This document shows, piece by piece, positions 52,474 through 63,010 of a DNA stretch of 64,000 nt. Where the stretch lies: positions 5,580,001 through 5,644,000 of the forward strand of contig NZ_JAGPYQ010000001.1 in the NCBI RefSeq assembly GCF_018070025.1, written 5' to 3'. The position numbers and the translations under genes are program-made. The notes beneath the pieces are model-generated. The model was not told where the DNA came from, searched no databases, and saw only the letters and a program-made list of their open reading frames with translations. The DNA is from Streptomyces liliiviolaceus (lineage in GTDB: Bacteria > Actinomycetota > Actinomycetes > Streptomycetales > Streptomycetaceae). Within the stretch, counting starts at the first letter, position 1; the number at the start of each line of letters is the position of its first letter.

Positions 52474-53103
52474 TCATTCTGTCCGGGCGAGGAGTTCGAC
52501 GAGGGTCGCGCGGGCCCGGGCCACCCGTGACCGGATCGTCCCGACGGCGCAGCCGCTGAATTCGGCGGCCTCCTCGTAGGCCAGCCCGGCCAGTTGGGTG
52601 AGGACGAACGCCTGGCGGCGCTCGGGCGCCAGCGTGTCCAGCAGGTCGAGCAGCGCCACGCCTTCCTCGAAGCCGGGCAGTCCGCTGGGCCGTGTCAGGT
52701 CGGCGCAGGCCGTCCAGTCGTCCGTGTCGGCCAACCGCGGCCGTGCGGCGGCGTACCGCACACTGTCGACGACCGTTCGGCGGGCGATGGACAGCAGCCA
52801 GGTGCGCGCCGACGAACGCCCCTCGAACCGGTGCAGGCTGCCCAGCGCCCGCAGGAACGTGTCCTGCGCCAGATCGTCGGCGGCCTGGTGGTCGGCGCCG
52901 ACGTGGGTGAGGTAGCGGACGACGTCGGGACGCAGGGCGCGCACGAACCGGTCGACGGCATGGGGGTCGCCGCCCCGGGCGGCCAACGCCCAGGCGGTGG
53001 CCGCCTCGTCACGCGACTGCGACGTGCCGAGTTCCGACGTGCCGAGTTCCGTCGGGTCTGGTTCCGACGTGTCAGGTTCAGCTGCGCCGGGTTCCGCCGT
53101 CAC
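52474..53103 (-). CDS. SigC-like ECF sigma factor
   Basis: A 209-residue ECF sigma factor. Region 2: [70 protein letters not shown]; region 4: [51 protein letters not shown]. It closely resembles Mycobacterium SigC, including the [12 protein letters not shown] and [23 protein letters not shown] blocks. The first ~30 residues are an acidic, repeated T-E-L-G-T-S stretch. GTG at 53103 overlaps the PCuAC gene stop (GTGA). It is the last gene of the copper operon, whose promoter has the motif that also heads the chalkophore and uptake operons; no anti-sigma gene was seen. Confidence 0.85.
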   Translation of the reverse strand: MTAEPGAAEPDTSEPDPTELGTSELGTSQSRDEAATAWALAARGGDPHAVDRFVRALRPDVVRYLTHVGADHQAADDLAQDTFLRALGSLHRFEGRSSARTWLLSIARRTVVDSVRYAAARPRLADTDDWTACADLTRPSGLPGFEEGVALLDLLDTLAPERRQAFVLTQLAGLAYEEAAEFSGCAVGTIRSRVARARATLVELLARTE

Positions 53104-53609
53104 CGGCCCGGCCGGTCCACGACCGCGTCACTCCGTACGGCCCCGCTGCGCTCGAAGTGCAGGGTGAACGTCACGAGGTCGCCGATCCGCCAGTCCGCGT
53201 CCACCGGCACGATCACGTCGAGGCTGTTCGGGGACATGGAGATGCCGGCGCCGGCCGGTACCGGGACCGAGGTCACCGTCCGGGCGGAGGCCGAGCGGGC
53301 GCCGGTCATGCGATGGCGGCTGAGGGTGGTGGCGCCGGCCCCGGTGGCCGTCACCTTGAGCAGCCGGTCCGCCGAGCCTCCCGTGTTGGTGATGCGGAAG
53401 AAGGCCGCCGTCTCCGGGGTGTCGCCGGTGGGCAGGAACAGGCGTCCGCCGGTGACCGCGATCCGGGCCGGGCTGCCCGCGTTGCCGAGGACGGTCCACA
53501 TGCTCAGACCGCCGAGGGCGAGGACGGACGCGGCGACGGGCGCGAGCGCGGCGAGCAGGGTGTCGCCGAGTCGGCGGCGCGTCGGCCGCCAGAGGGCCTG
53601 GTCGGTCAT
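53100..53609 (-). CDS. PCuAC-like copper-binding membrane protein
   Basis: A 169-residue protein with an N-terminal membrane helix (LGDTLLAALAPVAASVLALGGLSMWTVLG) and a beta-barrel domain of the PCuAC type (ITNTGGSADRLLKVTATGAGATTLSRHRMTGARSA). The first HxM-like motif is present as RHRM, and a Met follows (GISMSPNS), but the usual second HxM region reads LDVIVPVDAD, so one copper ligand set appears lost. The domain would face outside and pass copper on. Overlaps the ATPase stop (ATGA) and the sigma factor start. Confidence 0.7.
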   Translation of the reverse strand: MTDQALWRPTRRRLGDTLLAALAPVAASVLALGGLSMWTVLGNAGSPARIAVTGGRLFLPTGDTPETAAFFRITNTGGSADRLLKVTATGAGATTLSRHRMTGARSASARTVTSVPVPAGAGISMSPNSLDVIVPVDADWRIGDLVTFTLHFERSGAVRSDAVVDRPGR

Positions 53610-55963
53610 CGGACACGCCTCCTGGCGGCGGGTGAGGGCTGCCAGGCGCGCAGGCGCAGGCTGTTGGCGACGACCAGCACCGAGCTGGCCGACATGGCCG
53701 CCGCGGCGAGCATCGGATTGAGCAGGCCGACCATGGCGAGCGGCACGGTGACGGCGTTGTAGCCGAAGGCCCACACGAGGTTGGCGCGGATGGTGCCCAG
53801 CGTGCGGCGGGCGAGCAGGACCGCGTCCGCGAGGGCTTCGATGCCGCCGCGCACGAGCGTCACGTCGGCGGCCCCGATGGCCACGTCGGTGCCGCCGCCC
53901 ATGGCGATGCCCAGGTCGGCACCGGCCAGCGCGGCGGCGTCGTTGACCCCGTCGCCGACGACCGCGACCCGGTACCCCTGCCCCTGCCCCTGCCCCTGCC
54001 CCTGCCCCTGCCCCTGCCCCTGAAGGTTCCGTACGAGGTCGGCCTTGTCCTCGGGGGTGTGGCGGGCGTGCACCTCGTCGATCCGCAGGGCGGACGCGAC
54101 GGCCCTGGCGGGCGCCTCCCGGTCGCCGGTGGCGAGCACGGGGCGCACTCCCAGGTGGCGCAGTCGCTCGACGGCCCGGTAGCTGCCGGGCCGTACGACG
54201 TCGCCGATCGCGATCAGGGCTTCGACCGTGCCGTCGACCCGGACCAGCACGGGCGTGTGCGCGGCTGCTTCGGCCGCCGACAGGGCGTCCGCGAGCGCGG
54301 GGGGCAACTCGTCGTCCGGGGCGAGCACTTCGACGAGCCGCCCCTCGACCCGGCCGCGCACTCCCCGCCCCGGCATCGCACGGAACTCGCTCACCCCAGG
54401 AACTCCGGATGCCCCCGGCGCTTCCGGCGCTTCCGGAACTCCCGCGCTTCCCGGCGGCTTCCGACCGGCGGTCGACTCCCGCCGCGCGTACGCGGTGACG
54501 GCCCGGCCGAGCGGGTGTTCCGAGGCCTGCTCCACGGCCCCCGCCAGGCGCAGCACCGCGTCCCTGCCGAGTCCGTCCGGTACGGCGGTGACCGCGGTGA
54601 CGCTCATGTGGCCGGAGGTGAGGGTGCCGGTCTTGTCCAGGACGACGACGTCCACGTGCCGCAGCCCCTCCAGGGCCTGCGGGCCGGTGACCAGGACGCC
54701 GAGCTGGGCGCCCCGCCCGGTCGCGGCCATCAGCGCGGTCGGGGTCGCGAGGCCCAGCGCGCAGGGGCAGGCCACGACCAGGACGGCCACGCACGCGGTG
54801 ACGGCAGCCTGGACGTCGGCACCGGCGCCCAGCCAGAAGCCCAGGGTGGTCACGGCCAGCGCCAGCACGACGGGCACGAACACACCGGCCACCGTGTCGG
54901 CGAGCCGCTGGGCGCGCGCCTTGCCGGTCTGCGCCTCGGTGACCAGCCGGGTGATACGGGCGAGCTGCGTGTCAGCGCCGACCGCCGTGGCCCGTACGCG
55001 GAGCAGCCCGCCGGAGTTGACGGCCCCGCCGACCACGGCCGAACCGGGCCCGACCTCGATCGGTTCGGCCTCGCCGGTGACCAGGGACAGATCCACGGCG
55101 GAACTGCCCTCCGTCACCCTGCCGTCGGTGGCGACCCGCTCCCCCGGCCGCACCACGAAGACCTGACCGGCCCGCAACTCCGCGATGGGGACGAGCCGTT
55201 CGGTGCCGTCGACGACGACCGCCACCTCCTTGGCGGCGAGCCCCGCCAGCGATCTGAGCGCCGCTCCGGTCCCGCGCCGGGCCCTCGCCTCCAGGAAGCG
55301 GCCCGCCAGGACGAACAGCGGTACGCCGACCGCCGCTTCGAGGTAGATGTGCGGGACGCCGTCCGGGGCGGAGGGCACGAGCGAGAACGGCATGCGCATC
55401 CCGGGATCACCGGCTCCGCCGAGGAAGAGCGCGTACGCCGACCAGGAGAAGGAGGCCAGTACGCCCAGCGACACCAGGGTGTCCATGGTCGCCGCGGAGT
55501 GCCGCAGACCGCGTACCGCGCGGGTGTGGAAGGACCAGGAGCCCCACACGGCGACGGGCGCGGTGAGGGCGAAGCACAGCCACTGCCAGTTGCGGAACTG
55601 CAGGGCGGGCACCATCGACAGGACGAGCACGGGCAGGGCGAGCAGGGCCGTGACGATCAGCCGGTCGCGCGCGGACCTCGTGTCCTCGGAGCCGTCGTCG
55701 TCCGTGGTTCCCGGCTGCTCGCTCCGGGGCGGTTCGGGCAGGGCCGCGGTGTATCCGGCCTTCTCCACGGTCGCGACGAGTTCACCGGGGCCGATGCCCG
55801 CCGGGTGGGTCACGCGGGCCGTGCCGGTGGCCAGATTGACGGTCGCCGTGACCCCCTCCAGCCTGCCCAGTCTCTTCTCCACCCGGTTCACGCAGGCCGC
55901 GCAGGTCATCCCGCCGACGGTCAGATCGGTGGTGACCAGGGTGGTCATCGGTTCCGCGCCCAT
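53606..55963 (-). CDS. Copper-transporting P-type ATPase (CopA/CtpB type)
   Basis: A 785-residue P1B-type ATPase. It has an N-terminal heavy-metal domain (GGMTCAAC at 17-24), the ion channel motif CPC at 399-401 (VVACPCALGLATP), the phosphorylation motif DKTGT at 443-447, EHPLG in the nucleotide domain, and VAVVGDGVNDAAAL near residue 690. CPC marks Cu(I). Unusual: a Pro/Gly/Ala-rich insert after TAGRKPPGSAG and eight Gln-Gly repeats before GYRVAVVGDG. It would move Cu(I) across the membrane. ATG 55963 overlaps the small gene upstream (TGATG). CtpB of M. tuberculosis is the closest role model in this context. Confidence 0.9.
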   Translation of the reverse strand: MGAEPMTTLVTTDLTVGGMTCAACVNRVEKRLGRLEGVTATVNLATGTARVTHPAGIGPGELVATVEKAGYTAALPEPPRSEQPGTTDDDGSEDTRSARDRLIVTALLALPVLVLSMVPALQFRNWQWLCFALTAPVAVWGSWSFHTRAVRGLRHSAATMDTLVSLGVLASFSWSAYALFLGGAGDPGMRMPFSLVPSAPDGVPHIYLEAAVGVPLFVLAGRFLEARARRGTGAALRSLAGLAAKEVAVVVDGTERLVPIAELRAGQVFVVRPGERVATDGRVTEGSSAVDLSLVTGEAEPIEVGPGSAVVGGAVNSGGLLRVRATAVGADTQLARITRLVTEAQTGKARAQRLADTVAGVFVPVVLALAVTTLGFWLGAGADVQAAVTACVAVLVVACPCALGLATPTALMAATGRGAQLGVLVTGPQALEGLRHVDVVVLDKTGTLTSGHMSVTAVTAVPDGLGRDAVLRLAGAVEQASEHPLGRAVTAYARRESTAGRKPPGSAGVPEAPEAPGASGVPGVSEFRAMPGRGVRGRVEGRLVEVLAPDDELPPALADALSAAEAAAHTPVLVRVDGTVEALIAIGDVVRPGSYRAVERLRHLGVRPVLATGDREAPARAVASALRIDEVHARHTPEDKADLVRNLQGQGQGQGQGQGQGQGYRVAVVGDGVNDAAALAGADLGIAMGGGTDVAIGAADVTLVRGGIEALADAVLLARRTLGTIRANLVWAFGYNAVTVPLAMVGLLNPMLAAAAMSASSVLVVANSLRLRAWQPSPAARRRVR
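53975..54022. repeat. Eight-copy hexamer tract in the copper ATPase gene
   Basis: cccctg (CAGGGG on the coding strand) is repeated eight times without interruption, coding for (Gln-Gly)8. Slippage would change protein length in 2-residue steps and never the frame. Confidence 0.9.
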
Positions 55964-56259
55964 CAGCGGCCTTCCTCGTGCGTGTCACCCATACCGCCCA
56001 TGTCCCCGCCGCCTCCGCCGTCCCCCATGTCGTCGGCCCCTCCGGAGCCGGAACCGGTGCCGGGGTCCGTACCGGTGCCGCTCGTACCGGCCGAGCCGTG
56101 CATTCCGGGTGCGACGGGTCCGGCGGACGCTCCGGCGGCGTAGGAGGCCGTGAAGAGGAGTGCCAGCAGCAGGAGGAAGCCGCAGAGGGCGGGCGGGGGT
56201 GCCGTTCTCCGCAGGAACGGTGCCGCACCGGTTGCGGGGGATTGCCGGGGCTCGTCCAT
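55963..56259 (-). CDS. Small membrane protein with Met/Asp/Gly-rich tail, first gene of the copper operon
   Basis: A 98-residue protein: one hydrophobic helix (LCGFLLLLALLFTASYAAGASAG, residues about 26-48), then a Gly/Ser/Asp-rich tail with GMHGS, DDMGD, DMGGMGDTHEEG. The spaced Met and His residues could bind Cu(I) outside the cell, but this is inference; no known family was recognised. GGAG lies 9 nt upstream of ATG 56259. It is the first gene of the copper operon, 60 nt from the SigC-type promoter, and its stop overlaps the ATPase start. Confidence 0.7.
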   Translation of the reverse strand: MDEPRQSPATGAAPFLRRTAPPPALCGFLLLLALLFTASYAAGASAGPVAPGMHGSAGTSGTGTDPGTGSGSGGADDMGDGGGGGDMGGMGDTHEEGR

Positions 56260-56315
56260 CAACCGCGTCTCCAGGTCACGTCGTACGGCGTCGCCGGGAT
56301 CGCGCCGAACCGCCC

Positions 56316-56347
56316 CAGTAGTCGGCCCGGCCGCGGGCGGGGTTCCT
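56316..56347 (-). promoter_or_regulatory. ECF-type promoter of the copper/sigma operon
   Basis: On the minus strand, AGGAAC (56342-56347), a 17-nt spacer, then CGACTACTG (56316-56324), 60 nt upstream of the first gene. As the operon includes the sigma factor gene, the factor would activate its own synthesis. Confidence 0.75.
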
Positions 56348-56562
56348 CGGTGCTCCTGTGGCCCGCGTCACACGAGTGGCGGCCGTTCCGGGCGTGGCTT
56401 CGGAAGGGGAGGGCCGCCCGACGTGCGCGGACACGCCGGTGCCGCCGCAGCCGTGCCACACGGTCCCCGTCCTGGTGTGCGTGACCGGTGAGGCGAGGGT
56501 CACTGAGAGCGCGAGGGCAAGGTCACAGCCCTCGCCTCTGCTGTGACTCAAGCAATCTGCCC

Positions 56563-56568
56563 TAGCAT
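56563..56568 (+). promoter_or_regulatory. -10 box TAGCAT, likely leaderless mutA start
   Basis: TAGCAT ends 6 nt before the ATG at 56575 and fits TANNNT. The transcript would begin at or next to the start codon; no Shine-Dalgarno precedes the ATG. A possible -35 (tgtgac, 56542-56547) is only 15 nt away. Confidence 0.5.
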
Positions 56569-56574
56569 CCGAGC

Positions 56575-58382
56575 ATGACGGTCCTGCCCAACGACGGGCT
56601 CTCGCTGGCCGCCGGGTTTCCTTCCGCGACACGTGAACAGTGGCGACGCCTCGTGGCGGGCGTACTGAACAAGTCGGGCAAGGAGGTCTCGGACGAGACG
56701 GCGGAGGCAGCCCTGTCCACCGCGCTGGAGGACGGGCTCGCCACCCGGCCTCTCTACACGGCGCACGACGAGGCCCCCGACCCCGGTTTCCCCGGCTTCG
56801 CGCCCTATGTGCGAGGGGGCAGGCCCGACGGGAACACCGTCGGCGGCTGGGGCGTACGTCAGCGGCACACGACCGCCGACAACGCCGCGGTCCTCGCGGA
56901 CCTGGAGAACGGCGTCAGTTCGCTCTGGCTGGTCCTCGGCGTGGGCGGTTTCCCCGTGTCGTCGCTGGCCCAGGCCCTTGAGGGCGTGCTCCTCGACCTG
57001 GCGCCCGTCGTCCTCGACGCGGGACGCGACACCGAGCCGGCCGCGCGGGAACTGCTGCGGCTGTACGCGGAGCGGGGCGTCGCCGAGGACGCGGTGCGCG
57101 GCAGCCTCGGCGCGGACCCGCTGGGCCACGAGGCGCGCAGCGGCGAGGCGTTGGACCTCGCCCCGGCCGCCGCTCTCGCACGGGAGTGCGCCGAGGGGTA
57201 CCCGGGGCTGCGGGCGCTGACCGTGGACGCGCTGCCGTACCACGAGGCGGGCGGCTCGGCCGCGCAGGAACTGGGCGCCTCCCTGGCGACCGGGGTCGCC
57301 TACCTGCGGGAGCTGACCGGGGCGGGCCTGTCCACCGAACAGGGCTGCGGGCAGCTGGAGTTCCGGTACGCGGCCACCGCCGACCAGTTCCTCACCATCG
57401 CCAAGCTGCGCGCCGCGCGCCGGCTGTGGGCGCGGGTCGCCGAGGTGTGCGGGGCACCGCACGCGGGGGCGCAGACGCAGCACGCCGTGACCTCGCCGGT
57501 GATGATGTCGCGCCGCGATCCGTGGGTGAACATGCTGCGTACGACCATCGCCACGCTGGCCGCCGGGGTGGGCGGCGCCGACGCCGTCACCGTGCTGCCC
57601 TTCGACCACGCGCTCGGACTGCCGGACGCCTTCGCCCGCCGTATCGCCCGCAACACCTCGACGATCCTGGTCGAGGAGTCGCATCTGGCCCGGGTGATCG
57701 ACCCGGCGGGCGGCTCCTGGTACGTGGAGCGGCTCACCGACGAACTCGCCCACGCGGGCTGGGAGTTCTTCCAGCGGATCGAGGGTCTCGGCGGTCAGGC
57801 GACCGCGCTGCGCTCGGGCCGTCTCGGCGAGGATCTGGCGAAGACCTGGGAGGCGCGCAGCGCGAAGCTCGCCAAGCGGCGCGAACCCATCACCGGGGTC
57901 AGCGAGTTCCCGAACCTCTCCGAGCGTGTGCCGGAGCGCGCGCCCGCCCCCGAGCCGCCGTCCGGCGGGCTCCCGAAGGTGCGCCGCGACGAGGCGTTCG
58001 AGGTGCTGCGGGCCCGTTCCGACGCGCATCTCGCCGCCACCGGCGCCCGGCCGCGCGTCTACCTGGCCTCCATCGGCCCGGCCGCCGCGCACACCGCACG
58101 GACCTCGTTCGTCTCGAACCTCTTCCGGGCCGGCGGCATCGAGCCCGTCACGGAGGGCGCCTTCGAGGACAGCGGGACCACCGAGGCGTGTCTGTGCTCC
58201 AGCGACGCGCTGTACGAGGAGCAGGCCGCGAGCACCGCCCGGGCCCTCAAGGCGGCGGGTGCCGGGCACGTGTTCCTCGCCGGCCGTCCCGGGCAGTACA
58301 CGGATGTCGACGCGTACGTCTTCGCGGGCTGCGACGCCGTCGCCGTGCTCTGCGCCACCCTCGACCGCATGGGAGTGTCCTG

Positions 58383-58383
<1 letters not shown>
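56575..58383 (+). CDS. mutA: Methylmalonyl-CoA mutase small subunit
   Basis: A 602-residue beta subunit of methylmalonyl-CoA mutase, which with MutB interconverts methylmalonyl-CoA and succinyl-CoA. Family regions: [24 protein letters not shown] (residues 58-81), [59 protein letters not shown], and a C-terminal domain ([31 protein letters not shown]) that lacks the cobalamin His, as expected for MutA. Stop overlaps MutB ATG (TGATG). Leaderless start likely from TAGCAT. Confidence 0.95.
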
Positions 58384-60553
<2,170 letters not shown>

Positions 60554-60557
<4 letters not shown>

Positions 60558-61552
60558 TCGAACTCGACACCTACGTCAAGGGCGTACTCGACGGGAAGCG
60601 GGCGCTGATCGCGCGCGCCATCACGCTCGTCGAGTCCACCCGGCCCGGGCACCGCGCGCTGGCACAGGAGTTGCTCACCGAGCTGCTTCCGTACAGCGGG
60701 CGGGCCCGGCGGATCGGCGTCAGCGGGGTACCGGGGGTCGGCAAGTCGACGTTCATCGACGCGTTCGGCACGATGCTGACGGGACTGGGTCACCGGGTGG
60801 CGGTGCTGGCCGTGGACCCGTCGTCCAGCCGTACCGGTGGCTCGATCCTGGGCGACAAGACCCGGATGGAGCGCCTGGCCGTGGACCCGGCGGCCTTCAT
60901 CCGCCCCTCCCCCACCGCCGGAACCCTCGGCGGGGTGGCGAAGGCGACCCGCGAGTCGATCGTCGTCATGGAGGCCGCGGGCCACGACGTGGTGCTGGTG
61001 GAGACGGTCGGCGTCGGCCAGTCGGAGACCGCGGTCGCCAACATGGTCGACTCCTTCCTGCTGCTGACCCTGGCCCGCACCGGCGACCAGCTCCAGGGCA
61101 TCAAGAAGGGCGTCCTGGAACTGGCGGACGTGATCGCCGTCAACAAGGCGGACGGGCCGCACGAACGCGACGCCAGGGCCGCCGCGCGGGAACTGGCGGG
61201 CGCCCTGCGGCTGATGCACGGCAAGGACGCGGCCTGGACACCGCCCGTCCTGAGCTGCAGCGCCCGCGAATCGGCCGGTCTCGACACCGTCTGGGACCGC
61301 CTGGAACAGCACCGCACGCTGCTCGACTCGACCGGCCGGCTCGCCGCCAAGCGCCGGGACCAGCAGGTCGACTGGACCTGGACGATGGTCCGCGACGAGC
61401 TGCTGGGCCGTCTGCACGCCGATCCGGCCGTACGCGCTCTCGCGCCCGCTCTGGAGGAGCAGGTGCGCGACGGCGAGCTGACGGCGACGCTCGCCGCCGA
61501 GCGGATCCTGCGGGCGTTCAACGACCCGGGGGCGAGCGGCGGCGCGGGCTGA
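60554..61552 (+). CDS. meaB: Methylmalonyl-CoA mutase-associated GTPase MeaB
   Basis: A 332-residue G3E/SIMIBI GTPase that guards and reloads the mutase with adenosylcobalamin. Walker [19 protein letters not shown] (residues about 55-72), [24 protein letters not shown], Walker [20 protein letters not shown], and the guanine motif VIAVNKADG. Length is normal (about 330). GTG at 60554 overlaps the mutB stop (GTGA); the three genes form one operon. Converges with the hypothetical gene downstream (11-nt gap). Confidence 0.95.
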
Positions 61553-61563
61553 CGGTCAGCGGG

Positions 61564-61893
61564 TCACGGTGTGCTGTCCCGTACGTCGAGGTGGGCCCAC
61601 GGGTCGTCGACCTGCTGCGCCCCGGCCGCCTCCTCCTGGGCGGCTGCCTCGGCCGCCGCCTCGGCGGCCCGCTTCTTGAACGCCACGGTCCTGCGGGCCT
61701 TGGCGATGACCTCGTCGTGGTCCCAGCCGAAGGTCGCGGCGTCGAGCCGGGCGTCGAAGGCGGTCAGCAGCTCGGGGCTGATCGCCGCGAGCGCGGTGCG
61801 CAGCTCGGCGAGCGTCTGCGGTCCCTCGGCGAACTCGAACTCGTACGGGTCCGAGGATGCCTCTGAGCTCGGCTCGTGCGGTAGCGCGGACAT
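61564..61893 (-). CDS. Conserved-looking small protein of unknown function
   Basis: A 109-residue protein: PYEFEFAEGPQTLAELRTALAAISPELLTAFDARLDAATFGWDHDEVIAKARRTVAFKKRAAEAAAEAAAQEEA. The pattern of an acidic start, helices and an Ala/Glu-rich tail is known to me only as actinobacterial hypothetical proteins of this kind; no function can be given. The acidic motif FGWDHDEVIAKARR stands out. ATG 61893 was chosen because GGAGG lies 5-6 nt upstream. Converges with meaB. Confidence 0.6.
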   Translation of the reverse strand: MSALPHEPSSEASSDPYEFEFAEGPQTLAELRTALAAISPELLTAFDARLDAATFGWDHDEVIAKARRTVAFKKRAAEAAAEAAAQEEAAGAQQVDDPWAHLDVRDSTP

Positions 61894-62057
61894 GTGTGTG
61901 ACCTCCGGTCGTGATGTCACCACGGTACGCGGTCGGCATGGCGGCCGTGCACGGAGGATGGCACACCGGCGGGCGGCCGCTCCCGGGGCCGGTGACGAGC
62001 GCATCACGATGGGCCGCACGGGCGTAGCCGGTCACGGGACCTCTCGTTGAACGTGCC

Positions 62058-62333
62058 ATGACGACATGGGACGGGGACGGGCCTTCGGCGTTCTTCGCAC
62101 AGGTACCGGGCACGTCCTGGCCCGACGACGAGAGCGACTGCCGCTGGTGCAGCATCCTCCTGGGGCCCGGCTCCGTCGCGGGACCCGGCCGGGCGGAGTG
62201 CGCACCCGTGCGGCGGCGCCCCGGAGCCCGCACCGGGCGTGTGGGCGCGTGGCTGGAGCGGACGCGGCCCGTGATGCTCCCGGTGGCCGCGATCACCGTA
62301 CTGGCCGCGCTGACACTGGTGGCCCTGGGCTGA
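62058..62333 (+). CDS. Small membrane-anchored protein of unknown function
   Basis: A 91-residue frame, probably a gene: CRWCSILLGPGSVAGPGRAECAPVRRRPGARTGRVGAWLERTRPVMLPVAAITVLAALTLVALG. It has a CxxC pair (DCRWC) and a C-terminal membrane helix (last 20 residues). No family recognised. ATG 62058 has no clear ribosome binding site; the frame and helix favour a real gene, but a spurious frame cannot be excluded. Confidence 0.45.
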   Translation: MTTWDGDGPSAFFAQVPGTSWPDDESDCRWCSILLGPGSVAGPGRAECAPVRRRPGARTGRVGAWLERTRPVMLPVAAITVLAALTLVALG

Positions 62334-62524
62334 TCCGGCGCCGCCCTCATGGTCCGTGAACTGCCACGAAATGCCCGGCCGCCACGGCGGGACTTGGCCC
62401 GCGCCCTCCTGGCAGGGTGAAGGCGCGGCCGCCGCCGTGGTCGGCGACGGCGGCGGCCCGACCACTTCCGTTCCCGACCACTTCCGTTTGCGACCGCGCG
62501 GGTCCGCACGGCAGGGTTCGGAGG

Positions 62525-62977
62525 GTGGCTACCTTGCTGATCGTGCACCACACGCCCTCGCCCCACTGCCAGGCGATGTTCGAAGCCGTCGTCGCCGGTG
62601 CGAACGACCCGGAGATCGAGGGCGTACGCGTCGTGCGGCGGGCGGCGCTGGCCGCGACGGCGGCCGACGTGCTGGCCGCCGACGGATATCTGCTCGGCAC
62701 ACCGGCGAACCTGGGCTACATGTCCGGCGCTCTGAAGCATTTCTTCGACCAGATCTACTACCCCTGCCTGGACACGACGCAGGGCAGGCCCTTCGGCTAC
62801 TACGTGCACGGGGGCAACGACGTCACCGGGGCGGTCCGGGGCATCGAGTCCGTCGTCAAGGGCCTGGGCTGGCGGCGCGCGGCCGAGGCCGTGACCGTGA
62901 CGGGCGAGCCGGACAAGGCCGGCGTCGAGGCGTGCCGGGAGCTGGGCGCCTCCCTCGCCGCCGGCCTCATGGACTGA
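62525..62977 (+). CDS. Flavodoxin/NADPH-dependent FMN reductase family protein
   Basis: A 150-residue flavodoxin-fold protein: LLIVHHTPSPHCQAMFEAVVAGANDPEIEG (FMN-phosphate loop with Ser and Pro, residues 4-33), ADVLAADGYLLGTPANLGYMSGALKHFFDQIYYPCLD (FMN pocket), and FGYYVHGGNDVTGAVRGIESVVKGLGWRRAAEAVTV. It matches WrbA/FMN reductase-like proteins. Start: GTG at 62525 with AGGG 8 nt upstream; a TTG at 62534 with GGAGG 9 nt upstream is equally possible. Monocistronic. Converges with the sodF gene (33 nt gap). Confidence 0.8.
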   Translation: MATLLIVHHTPSPHCQAMFEAVVAGANDPEIEGVRVVRRAALAATAADVLAADGYLLGTPANLGYMSGALKHFFDQIYYPCLDTTQGRPFGYYVHGGNDVTGAVRGIESVVKGLGWRRAAEAVTVTGEPDKAGVEACRELGASLAAGLMD

Positions 62978-63010
62978 CCTCTACGGCCTCATGGACCGAC
63001 CGCTACGGCG

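Noticed and set aside
52600..53103. Anti-sigma factor gene next to the ECF sigma factor
   Set aside because: I searched both strands around the gene; only the PCuAC-like and hydroxylase genes are there, neither resembling an anti-sigma factor.
57186..58382. N-terminal extension of the mutB frame over mutA
   Set aside because: It is an Arg-rich out-of-frame shadow of mutA; the ATG at 58383 matches the MutB start.
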